The notes beneath the pieces were generated by a model. The model was not told the DNA's origin, did not search any database, and saw only the letters and a list, made by a program, of their open reading frames with translations. A program made the translations under genes and the position numbers. A DNA stretch of 64,000 bases from Diplodia intermedia (Eukaryota; Ascomycota; Dothideomycetes; Botryosphaeriales; Botryosphaeriaceae), in contig JAKEKT010000064.1 of the NCBI GenBank assembly GCA_021495925.1, positions 154,188 to 218,187 on the forward strand, written 5' to 3'. Of this stretch, positions 54,827 through 64,000 are shown piece by piece; position 1 is the stretch's first letter, and each line of letters opens with the position of its first letter.

Positions 54827-56609
54827 ATGTACGAGCACTTCTCTGCCTCATTGCTTATTGCAATCGCAAGTGCGACTATTTACGTCTTCATCAAGGCCTA
54901 CAATGCCCGGAAAGCTGTGTACAGATTGCGCAAGCAGGGACTGGTGCGTGCCTCAGCCTCTGTCGACCCATTTACTACTATAGCCTGACCTTCTACTCAG
55001 CCGATGCCCCCTTTCAGCTGGATCACTAGCCATATGCTCGCCTTGAAACCGTTCATGGACCAGCTCCCAACCGATGCCATAACCAACTACACGGTCACGG
55101 AGCTCGCTTTTTCTCTTGGGACAGAAGCTTTCTATCTCGACTTTTGGCCGCTCAGCGAGCCGTTACTCATCCTCACCAGCCCGGCAATGGCCTCACAGCT
55201 CACGCAACAATTCAATCCCCTCAAGCCACCCGTAATCGAAAAGGCCTTTGCCGGCCTGACGGGAGGTCCCAATCTCTTCACAATGCCCGATACATCATGG
55301 AAGCGGTGGAGAGCCATTTTCAGTCCTGGCTTTAGTCCGACATACATGCTGCAGCAGACGCCAAAGATCGTAGACGAGTGCCGCGTGTTCTGCGAGAAGA
55401 TGCGAACACGCGCGAGCGAGAACCAGATGTTTCATTTGGAAGACGACACGCTCCGCTTGACACTGGACGTGATCGGTGTTGTCACATTGTGAGATTAGCA
55501 ACAAGTAATGTGGGAATAGCCGCTGACCAGCAACCAGGGATACCTGTTTTCAGTACCAGAAATTCACCTCGTGGGTCCCGGAGAGTCTTCGTGCACTTAT
55601 CGAGTGGACTTCGTTCGGGACTGAGCTGAATCCTTTCAACCGCTGGAATCCCATGCGCCCCTACAATCTTTGGTATCACGGCCGCAAGATCAACTGGCTT
55701 CTCGAAGCAGAGTTGGACAAACGCTTCCTCGAGCGACGGTACGCGAACGATTCGAAACGCGACACCGAGAGTGTTAAATCGATTGTTGCTCTCGCGCTGG
55801 ACTCATACATGGCCGAGGAGAACGCACAGGGCGTGTCTTCTGACGCGGCCATGCTGGACAAAAGCTTCAAGCACTACGCGTGCGCACAGATCCGGCTCTT
55901 CCTCTTCGCCGGCCACGACACCACATCCAGCACCATGGTGTACACCCTCCACCTGCTGGCCACAAATCCAGCCTGTCTGAGCCGCATTCGCACCGAGCAC
56001 GACGAAGTGTTCGGCGCAGGCACCAGCCCCGACCGTGTTGGCGACCTCCTCTCCGCCAACCCCCATCTCCTCAACCAGCTTCCCTACACCACCGCCTGCA
56101 TCAAGGAAGCGCTCCGCCTCTTCCCTCCCGCCTCGGCAATGCGGGTCGGCGGGCGCTCGACGGTGCTCACGGGCAGCGACGGCACCCGCTACCCGACGGT
56201 CGGCTGCAACGTATGGGGACTGCACCTGGCCATCCAGCGCAACCCGGCCGTGTTCCCGCAGCCCAACGCCTTCGTGCCGGAGCGGTGGCTTGCGACGACC
56301 AAGCCGGACGACCCGCTGCACCCACCCAGAGGCGCGTGGCGGCCGTTTGAGTTTGGGCCCCGCAACTGCATCGGGCAGACGCTGGCCATGGCCGAGATCA
56401 AGGTTCTGCTGGCCATGGCCGTCCGCCAGTTCGACTTCCGGCCCGCGTACGACGAGTGGGACGGCCTGCATCCGGTGGGCCGGTCGATCAAGACGGCGCT
56501 GGGAGACCGCGCATACCAGGTCGAGGGTGGTGGTGGTGGTGCGCATGCGGCGGACAGGTATCCATGTCGGGTGAGGATGAGGATGTCTGGGGGGATGGCA
56601 AAGACTTGA
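54827..56609 (+). CDS. Cytochrome P450 monooxygenase
   Basis: Exons 54827-54943, 55001-55488 and 55538-56609 give 558 aa. There is a short N-terminal membrane helix (FSASLLIAIASATIYVFI), then the proline hinge PMPPFSW, the C-helix W-x-x-x-R as SWKRWRAIFSPGF, the I-helix FAGHDTTSSTM (canonical), ExxR in KEALRLFPPA, PERW, and the heme loop FEFGPRNCIGQTLA. All catalytic elements are intact. The FSPGFSP and RNCIGQ types place it near CYP4/CYP52-like fungal families that hydroxylate alkyl chains; the family number cannot be set by eye. A Gly-rich loop near the C-terminus (GGGGG) is unusual. Confidence 0.87.
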
Positions 56610-57021
56610 GCTTCACACAGTCCAGATACTAGCAAAGGCAGACTTGACCAAAGATAGATGTGTAGAAAGCGGGGAGGCGCGGGACCACCCGGTGGCGTTG
56701 CGGGGCGGGGCGACCCGCTTTAAGCTTCACCGGTACACTTCATCACCGCACTGCTGTTGTTGTGTAACGTCGCCGCTTCCTCTCCACCGTCTCCCATACT
56801 CATCGCCCGCAGCCTGCATCCTGCAGCCTCGCATCCACGCCGTCCTCCTGTCCCGCTCCATCACCAACCCCTGGGCCGTCAAGGCGCCGTACCGGCTCTT
56901 CCCGCAAGCCAGTGCGCCCGTTGCTGTACCGGTACCTGGTGCCCCCTGCACCCCTACCTGTCCAACGCGTGCCGTGCTCCTCTTGCGGGCCAGCTTGTCC
57001 GCCTGTGCGACGGCCCTCGAC
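56610..57021. other. Intergenic: promoter of the proline-rich gene
   Basis: The frame of the next gene is open here back to 56644, but this part has no conserved-looking composition and reads like 5' UTR/promoter. Confidence 0.45.
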
Positions 57022-58917
57022 ATGGCATTCGAACCGAGCTCGCATCTCCTCGTCCGCGGCGCGACGCTCGAGCAGCTCGTCGAGCAGCCCGTCCTGGTCG
57101 GATGGAACAACGAGGCCAATGGCCAGCAACAACACATCGGATGCCTCTCGACGGCCTCGCGGCGCGACCGGGCGAGCCTCACGCTGCGCATTGGCCGCGC
57201 TGGGTTCGGCAGCCACCAGCGTCTCCTCATCAGCTTCCACCTCCCCGTCTGCACCCGAGCTACCCAGCGAAAGACCGAGAAGAACATGTACCTGGTCGTC
57301 CCCGCCGAGCGTCTGCACATCGACCTCGATGTCGTGAACCCGCTCAACCTGCCGGAAACCACACGCGGTCAGCTGCGGAACAACAACTCCGAGGGCATTG
57401 GGAAGGGCATCCTCCGCGCCCGCTTTTCTCTCGCCACGGCTGCGTACGTGGTGATGCCGAAGCTCCGGAGGCCGCTGGCGAGACCATTGACAGGCGCCCC
57501 GGCCCGGCTGATGTCGTCGCTGAGGGCTTTGTCTGAGGTGAAGGAGTTCGACGTGTACCTGAATTGCGGAGATGTCGAGAACCGCTTGCAGAAGATCCAC
57601 ACCATCCTCCGCCAACACCTCATCGAGACTCCCGAAGTGGACATTCAGGCCACATTCGGAGGAGGATACGGCGGAGGCAAGAACCTCTGGGAAAGCTATC
57701 CTTGCATCGAGGCTGGAGAGCTTGCCTGGAACCCGCTCGTCGACGACCCTCCGCCGTATGATGCCGTTCTCTGCGACGACGTCTCGGCAGAACCTCCCGC
57801 CACGAAAAAGCCTCTTCCTCAGCCTCCAACCAAGAAGTCAGGTCGGCGAGTCACTTCATGGACTCCCGATCGGCCCATGCCGGCGGAAGTGCCGTCCATA
57901 TTTGAAAAGACGTCTGAGCCCAGCAAGATCAAACAGCTCCTCATGTCCTGGGCCCCAGATCCGCAAATGGACCTCAACGATTGCATGCCAAAACGGTCTT
58001 CAGCAGCCATGCAGGCACACAAGCGGCGGGTTCGGTCCGATGGAGCTATCCTGGCTAAGGGCGACGGCAGAGTCCCGCAACGCCAAGCAGCCTACGAAAG
58101 CATCACCGAAGCCGCCACCTCGTACATCAGCTCGCCCGAGGTCCCCCAGCCCTTATACACCCGTCCCCCGGACAAGTTCAGTGACAAGTTCGGCGACGAA
58201 AAGAGCATCATCTCGGCCTACTCCACCGCCCCAACCACCCAGCACCGACTGCCCACCCCCATCTCCCCACCACCGCACGCCTTCCACCACCGTCTTCCCA
58301 CGCCCATCTCTCCACCCCCGCATTCCCTCCGCGCCGAGCGCGGCACAGACGTCGACCCGCACTCCAGCCCCCCCAGCCCCGTCAACCCCGACCACTCAGC
58401 GTCCCTCCTCCGCGCCGCCATCCTCGCTCTCCTCCACTCCCGCGACCCTTCTTTCAACCCGTCTTCCTCATCATCACCGCCGCCCGACCCCGCCCTCCTG
58501 CACACCCCGCACCTCTTCCTCGAGCTGCAAGAGTGGCTCGCGGCGGCGGCCCAGCTCGACCCGCTCGCGCACGAGACGCAGCGGCCGCAGCTCTTCGCCC
58601 TCGGCGCGGCCGCGCGCGAGGGGCGCACGTCCGACTTCGACAGCGGGCTGCGCGAGTGCCAGCGCGACGCGCTGCAGGCGGCGTGGGCGCAGTGGCCGCC
58701 GGCCGAGAACCTGCTGGCCGAGTGCTTCGAGGTTCTGGACTGGCTGAACGGTGTCGTGTGCCGCAACGCGGGCACCGTCATGCTGCCGATGCTGGTGGCG
58801 CTGCGGGGCGCGGCGCAGGACGTCGGCATGATGGGTGTGGGGAATGATGAGGCTGAGAAGGCGTGGAGGGAGGCCGTGGCTGAGGTCAGGGCTGCTGCGT
58901 TTTGGGCGTTTGGGTAG
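57022..58917 (+). CDS. Proline-rich orphan protein
   Basis: 632 aa if started at the Met in DMAFEPSSHLLVRG. An upstream in-frame Met at 56644 would add 125 residues of low-quality sequence. The N-terminal 220 residues are structured-looking (VLVGWNNEANGQQQHIGCL, RLLISFHLPV, NMYLVVPAERLHIDLDVV), a possible beta-rich domain. The middle is Pro/Ser/Lys-rich with an imperfect 13-residue tandem repeat, HRLPTPISPPPH, at about 58244-58330. The C-terminal 130 residues are helical with many Leu and Ala (EWLAAAAQLDPLAHETQ, CFEVLDWLNGVV). No domain is recognised; probably a conserved fungal hypothetical. Confidence 0.6.
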   Translation: MAFEPSSHLLVRGATLEQLVEQPVLVGWNNEANGQQQHIGCLSTASRRDRASLTLRIGRAGFGSHQRLLISFHLPVCTRATQRKTEKNMYLVVPAERLHIDLDVVNPLNLPETTRGQLRNNNSEGIGKGILRARFSLATAAYVVMPKLRRPLARPLTGAPARLMSSLRALSEVKEFDVYLNCGDVENRLQKIHTILRQHLIETPEVDIQATFGGGYGGGKNLWESYPCIEAGELAWNPLVDDPPPYDAVLCDDVSAEPPATKKPLPQPPTKKSGRRVTSWTPDRPMPAEVPSIFEKTSEPSKIKQLLMSWAPDPQMDLNDCMPKRSSAAMQAHKRRVRSDGAILAKGDGRVPQRQAAYESITEAATSYISSPEVPQPLYTRPPDKFSDKFGDEKSIISAYSTAPTTQHRLPTPISPPPHAFHHRLPTPISPPPHSLRAERGTDVDPHSSPPSPVNPDHSASLLRAAILALLHSRDPSFNPSSSSSPPPDPALLHTPHLFLELQEWLAAAAQLDPLAHETQRPQLFALGAAAREGRTSDFDSGLRECQRDALQAAWAQWPPAENLLAECFEVLDWLNGVVCRNAGTVMLPMLVALRGAAQDVGMMGVGNDEAEKAWREAVAEVRAAAFWAFG

Positions 58918-59603
58918 GTGGATGGGGGTCTTTTTTTTTCTCATGATGATGAAGGTTGATGATTTAATGGATAATTGTTTGCTATATAGGAGATGTAGTA
59001 GAGATGGAAGGGGAGTGGTAGCTCCGTTTCGCCTTTTAATGAAAACCACCATCCCTTCACACCTTTCATATCAAGCGGAGTCGATATAGTCTTAATACCT
59101 ACCTCTCTCGACTTTCAAGCTATGGTTACCCCTTCCCATTATATCACGTTCCCCTCGTCCGTACATCTGACCCTTCTGTCTCCAGTATCCCCAGGCCCTA
59201 TGCCGCTACACCAGGCCACCCTCCACAAGCCATAGTCCACCAGCACCGGGTTTCGGCTTTCCTAAAGCGTTAGCTTGGCCACGTCCCCACCACCTGTATT
59301 GCTTGCCCATTACGCCTTGGGATCTGGCTTGATACTATACGGCGCCAAGTATGAATCCTCTTGCACTATGAACGTACACATCTCGTTCGACGCCAAGCGC
59401 TGATTAAAAGAGAGCGAGGACAATGTACTGTCAGCCGCGGGCCGATCTTCTGCGGGTGCAATATCCAGGCAGGTTTTTCACTCCACCGGGCCAGCGAGCG
59501 GTGTCGGAGTCAGAGATACGAGCATGTCTCCATATTTTTCTGCAATTTCCAGGTCAATGACCTTTTCTTCCTATTCTAACAATGACCTCACAGCTACGAA
59601 TCC
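58918..59603. other. Intergenic between convergent genes, no gene seen
   Basis: 3' flanks only. No supported feature. Confidence 0.5.
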
Positions 59604-61094
59604 TTAGCTAGAAGATATCTGTCTCGATTTAACAGCAGTGGCAAGCACTCGGAGCTCCTCCATCGTCCTGTCCCAGCGTACCCGCCTCATCTCCGCACCA
59701 GTGCGTCCGCTGCGCAACGATGACGATGACAACTGGCAGACGCCACCCCCGCGCACGTCTTCGTCTTCCGCCCCTTTGTCCTCTTTATTGTCCAAGGCCG
59801 CCCTCAACATGACTCCCACGACACCATTCCGCCTTCCCCGCGCAATCCGCTCCGCCAGACCCCCAACCACTTCACGCTGCTGCTGGCCCGAATCCCGCTG
59901 CTGGAAGCAGTCCACCACAACCGCCATCGCCGCGCTCCCCCGGCGCCCTCGGCCGCGTAGTGTAGCCAATCCCTCCCCCGCTTCATCCTCCTCTTCCTCG
60001 TCCCCCTCCCGCCGCCGCAGCACCGCAGCGCCACCGAGCACAGCAAACGCGTGCGCATTCCCCGACGTGCGCGACAGCGCCACGAGCCCGTTTCGGCCCA
60101 GGCCCACAAAGCAGTGCGGCGCCTTGGCCACCTGGACGGCTTCAGAAACAACACCGGCAGACCTACCACCACTGCTACTACTACTACTATTGCTGCTGCT
60201 GCTGCTGCTGCTCCTGCCGCCGCCGCCGCCGTGGGAGTCGTAGCCCTCGAAGCCCACGGCAAACGGCAAGCCCGACGCCAGCTCGCGGCACGCGGCGGCC
60301 TCGACGGCGGCGCGGCCGCACACGATGCCGGCGGCGGGCAGGTCGGCAAAGTAGTGCGGCGAGAGAGCGTCGCGCAGCGAGAGCGCGAGGGGCACGCGTG
60401 CGCCGTCGCCGCCGAGGAGGTGCGAGATGCAAAAGCGGCGCGCATGGCGTAGGTGCTGGTTGAAGGCGAGCTGTGGGGAGGAGGTGTGGAGGTCGGTGGT
60501 GGCGGTGGTTGTGGTGGATGGGGGAGGGGTGCTGGCGGAAGAGCGGGAGGAAGAGGTCCGGGACGGCGACGGCGAAGCGTCTCTGCTGTTGCGGGAAGTG
60601 CGCCGCTGAGAGGCGGTGGCGGCGGGAGTGCTCCCGTGGTCATTTCGTGGATGTGATGTTGTGGTGGTGGTGCCCGTCGTGGTGCCCGTCGTCCGCGCTG
60701 TCGTCGTCTCGCGGCTTTCAAGCGAGACGTGCATGAGGATGCAGAGCTCGCCGGCGAAGCGGCGGCGTGCGTCGCTGATGCGTTGCACATGTTCGGCAAT
60801 GATGTCGCCGTCGTCGTCGTCGGTGCTGTTGGTGATGGAGTACGGCCCGATGAAGACCAGCAGCCGGTCTGATTGCCCGGAGACGATGGCCGCGGCTTCC
60901 TCGCGGCCTTTGGCGACTGTCTCGCACGCTTCGCGGGTCTGGGTTGGATCGTCAGTGGACTTTTCCCTTTCCCCCTAAAGTGTACTGGGTGCACATACCG
61001 GCTGGATCTCAAATTGCAAGTACTCTGGGGCAAGCACCTGGAAGTGTTCAAGCACTCCACTGTCTTCTAGACATGACAAAGGTTCCTCGATGTG
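59604..61094 (-). CDS. DAHP-synthase-like protein lacking catalytic residues, 5' end missing
   Basis: Exons about 61094-60999 and 60938-59604 (60-nt intron) give at least 476 aa. The fold is recognisable: TREACETVAKGREEAAAIVSG, RLLVFIGPYSIT, LSLRDALSPHYFADL, CRELASGLPFAVGF, APHCFVGLGRNGLVALSRTSGNAHAF. These follow class I 3-deoxy-D-arabino-heptulosonate 7-phosphate synthase order. But key residues are changed: GPCSIHD is GPYSITN, the EKPRTT Lys is gone, GFKNGTDG is GFEGYDSHG, the RGG Arg is missing, and DCSHGNS is DCFQQRD. A Thr/Ser-rich insert replaces the WKG segment. So it is probably not an active shikimate enzyme. No in-frame ATG exists before a TAA at 61104-61106, at the edge of the AT-rich telomeric zone. 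Confidence 0.65.
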
Positions 61095-61106
61095 GCTTTT
61101 ATATTA

Positions 61107-61512
61107 ATACATATTGATAATAGTTAAAGGAATAATAGTATGATAAGTTGTTTGCTTAAAGCTTCTATTTAACAACTAAACTATAGGCCTAAATAGGTCT
61201 AAGAAACCGCCTTCTCGTCGGGTAGCTCTTCTACTTATCGCCTATAGAAGACTATACCCATAACGGAGTTCCGTGTCTAAGCAGCGCGGTGGGAATATTC
61301 CTTCGATTACGTTCGACAAATAGTCTACGTCGTTATATATTCTTATTTAATATAGGCTTAATATAGGTTAACGTGTATATTATCGTCGTATATATAACCT
61401 TAACACTACTATCGCACCGGTAAGCCGTAGACCCTAAAGTCGTATAAACGCCTATATAGGTGGCTTACGCATCTAACGGGAAGTACGAATTACTATTAAC
61501 TAAAAAGAAACA
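61107..61512. repeat. AT-rich subtelomeric sequence, partly RIP-like
   Basis: An abrupt change from GC-rich coding sequence to TA-rich sequence. No gene is recognised. Some CG/TG-containing stretches remain, so mutation is lighter than further right. Confidence 0.6.
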
Positions 61513-61662
61513 TGTTAGAATTTAAATAAATAAGAATATATTTATACATCTATTAGAGATAAGATATAAGAAGCGATAGAAGGCTACTCTAGAAATTACT
61601 TATATATTCTACTTCTCGCTAACTAAGCTATCTACTACTATAAACGCTTATATTCTAATACA
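61513..61662 (+). mobile_element. RIP-mutated LTR
   Basis: 150 bp from TGTTAGAATT to TAATACA that aligns along its whole length with the solo LTR at 21646-21793. Nearly all differences are C-to-T or G-to-A in this copy, the RIP pattern. It marks the left LTR of the element debris that fills the zone up to the telomere. Confidence 0.75.
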
Positions 61663-63885
61663 TTCTCTTCGCGTCTTATCTAATAGAAAAGTACGCGACA
61701 CTAGCTATAGTATTTAAGTAGTAAAATAGAAGATATATAAAATAACTAAGAGTTAAACTTATAAATAGTAAAAAGAAAGAAAAGATAGTATTAAAGTCTT
61801 CTATAAGAACTAATAATAGTATTAAAGACTTCTATAAGAGTAGAAATCGAACTTACTCTCTAATTACTAAATATAGTAGTAGAGCGTCTTACTATCTAGC
61901 GATAGTAATATATACGTAGTTAGTATAAGATAAATACTACTATACTAATAATTCTCGTAATTAGATAAAAGAGAAGTTACGAAGTTAACTAATAAAGTAT
62001 TAGTAAGCGGATCTATATAGCTAGTTATTCGATTAAGAAGCTAGTATTAAGAAAGAAATAAGTAAATAAATATATATATAATTATTACGTAATCGTAATC
62101 CGCGATAATAGAAATAAAAGCATAAAACTAAATACGAAAGATAATATAATCTAGATATTAATACGCTTATTATTTCTTAAGAGAAACGAGCTCTAAGTAA
62201 CGAATAAATATCTAATACTTTTACTTAGATAATATCTTTATTAATTCGTTTATTACTATATCTATAGTAGGCGTTTATCTAAAGTAAATATTATCGGCCT
62301 ATACTTTCTAGCGAAGCTAGTAGTAGTAGATATTAATATAGCGAAGCTTAGTATTAAGTTTTATAGCGTTCTATTCTATTAGAAGAAGTATCTACTTATT
62401 ATTATATTAAACGTTAATACGATATCTAGAATTAAAGAAGATACCTCTAAAGAACTATTTCTACTAGTAGTATTACTTTATTATTTTAGAGAGGGCTAGT
62501 AGCTCTACTTTCGTAGAAAAGATAGTAACGATAGATTATTTAGACGCTTTTTAATCTATAGAAGCATTAAATAGAGTTATTATTAAGCTCTAATAGCTAT
62601 ATCTAGTAGTAACGTCGCTAATATATAAGGCGTTACTACTAATTATAAATACTTTATAATCGTCGTCTTAGTATTCTCTATAGTATAATAAGAGCTTACT
62701 AGTCTTACTAAGATAGATAAGAAGGCGATCTACTAGCTATAAATATTATATAGAGAAGTTAGTAAGATAGATAGATAGTATTAAATAGATATAAGCAACG
62801 TTAGCGCGCGTACTAATAGCTACGAATTAGACTAAACCTATTCGACTCTAGTATATATATATTTACTTAGAAGTCGCGTATTTATCTAGATTAGGCTTTA
62901 GCTACTTTTACTCTACTAGTAGAATAGTAGTACGCCCTATAAGAGTAAGATTATACCGCGTAATAAGATTATTAATATATAACTTCTAAGAGAGTTATAG
63001 TAGTTTAAACTATCTATTATAAATAACGCGTAGAGCGAGAAACTATTAGATCTTATCTATTACTTATATTTTATAGCGCTTAAATAGATCTTCTTAAAAT
63101 ACGTTTACGAAGGCCTTATTACGTACGTAAAACGCGAGAATAACGTTATTTATAAAGAAGAATATAAATAGATAACTATTCGTATAAAGATATAGGGCAT
63201 CTAGTACTATCTCTAGTCTAAGATTCTCTAGAGTCTAATAGAAGTACTTTTACTATAAGATAGATAACTTCTTTAGGTCGTATAGTGCCCGATTAAGCTT
63301 AAGAATAAGGTCTAAAGATAATTTTATTTCTTTAGAGGATTTAACGAAGGTAGTATTAGATAGCGATATATAAGAAAAGATATTAATAATATCGTATTAT
63401 CTTATTTTAAGATCGAACGTATAGATTATTATAATAAGTATTCTAAAGATTCTAAAGACTAGTATTATCGTAAAGATATTATAATATAAGAATTAAAGAT
63501 TATCTTATATATAGATACGCGTCTTTATCTTTACTAAATATTTATACTTGTTAAACTTATATTTAAAGATCTACTATAGAGATATAATCTTCTTATTAAG
63601 TCTTTATATCTTAACTATAGATACGATATTTTATATTCTCTTATCTTCTAGCTTATTTAATTCTTACTTAATCGTCTAGTAAAGAAATAGGGCGAGAGAA
63701 TACTTATAAATATTATTATATTAGCGAGATTCTAGTAGAAGGTTATCGCGATAAATACGCGATAACTACTACTTTAGATAGTACTTTAAATAGAGCTCTT
63801 CTTCTATAAGACTTTCTAGCCAAAGATCTAATATTATTATATAATAATTAGCGATAAGAACTACTAATAAGTGTCTTATACCGTC
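61663..63885. mobile_element. RIP-degraded retroelement debris
   Basis: About 2.2 kb dominated by TA, with very few CA or TG dinucleotides on either strand and stop codons in all frames. It follows an LTR, so it is probably the interior of the same retrotransposon type, erased by RIP. No protein domain is legible and no second LTR was found before the telomere. Confidence 0.65.
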
Positions 63886-64000
63886 TTAGGGTTAGGGTTA
63901 GGGTTAGGGTTAGGGTTAGGGTTAGGGTTAGGGTTAGGGTTAGGGTTAGGGTTAGGGTTAGGGTTAGGGTTAGGGTTAGGGTTAGGGTTAGGGTTAGGGT
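63886..64000 (+). repeat. Telomere (TTAGGG)n
   Basis: About 19 perfect TTAGGG units up to the window end, with the G-rich strand running 5' to 3' outward, as expected at the right end of a chromosome. No degenerate or interstitial units precede it. Confidence 0.98.

Noticed and set aside
56644..57021. Upstream in-frame start for the 57022 gene
   Set aside because: The extra 125 residues are low-complexity Cys/Pro/Arg-rich and look like translated promoter; the Met at 57022 begins structured sequence.
1..64000. CRISPR arrays, rRNA and tRNA genes
   Set aside because: No regularly spaced repeats, and no rRNA or tRNA sequence recognised by eye; a tRNAscan run would be decisive for tRNAs.

Overview
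The window is the right-hand end of a chromosome from a filamentous ascomycete (Pezizomycotina, probably Sordariomycetes). The last 115 bases are an uninterrupted TTAGGG array running out of the window. Genes carry short introns, mostly 45-70 nt, often with a visible CTGAC-type branch point. The families present are typical of filamentous fungi: HET, Zn2Cys6, highly reducing PKS, P450, GMC and PTH11-like proteins. The roughly 2.8 kb next to the telomere has the TpA-rich, CpA/TpG-poor look of repeat-induced point mutation (RIP). About 56 introns were placed by eye, by matching reading frame, phase and family motifs. No transcript evidence was available.

Region 1 (1-4.3 kb): the 3' part of an SMP-30/lactonase gene, a HET-domain gene and a small one-helix membrane protein. 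Region 2 (4.9-30.6 kb, possibly to 32.9 kb): a complete-looking, unassigned secondary-metabolite cluster. It holds a flavin monooxygenase, a polytopic membrane protein, a highly reducing PKS of about 2309 aa (KS-AT-DH-degenerate ER-KR-ACP, no methyltransferase seen), a second membrane protein paralogous to the first, a DUF2306-like membrane protein, a DUF3237-like protein, a GMC oxidoreductase, an MFS exporter, a Zn2Cys6 regulator, a PaxM-type FAD monooxygenase and, at its edge, a bZIP factor. A palindromic motif, (CT)CGGNCCG(AG), recurs in the promoter intervals of these genes and is a candidate binding site for the Zn2Cys6 protein. With no working ER, the PKS should make a polyene. A PaxM-type monooxygenase plus two membrane proteins suggests epoxidation followed by epoxide-opening cyclisation. 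That is inference.

Region 3 (33.7-48.4 kb): a secreted glycoside-hydrolase-like protein, a HET relic, a P450, a small sugar-acid island (galactonate-dehydratase-like enolase, SDR, ketopantoate-reductase-like protein), an ankyrin protein and a PTH11-like membrane protein. Region 4 (49.3-61.1 kb): decay and novelty towards the telomere. It has a P450 with an in-frame stop before its conserved tail, a collapsed copy of the ankyrin gene, a HET-tail relic, a small cysteine-rich secreted protein, another P450, a proline-rich orphan, and a DAHP-synthase-like protein that lacks the usual catalytic residues and whose 5' end runs into AT-rich subtelomere. Region 5 (61.1-64 kb): RIP-mutated LTR-element debris, then the telomere. 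A non-RIPed relative of its LTR sits as a solo LTR inside the PKS cluster at 21.6 kb.
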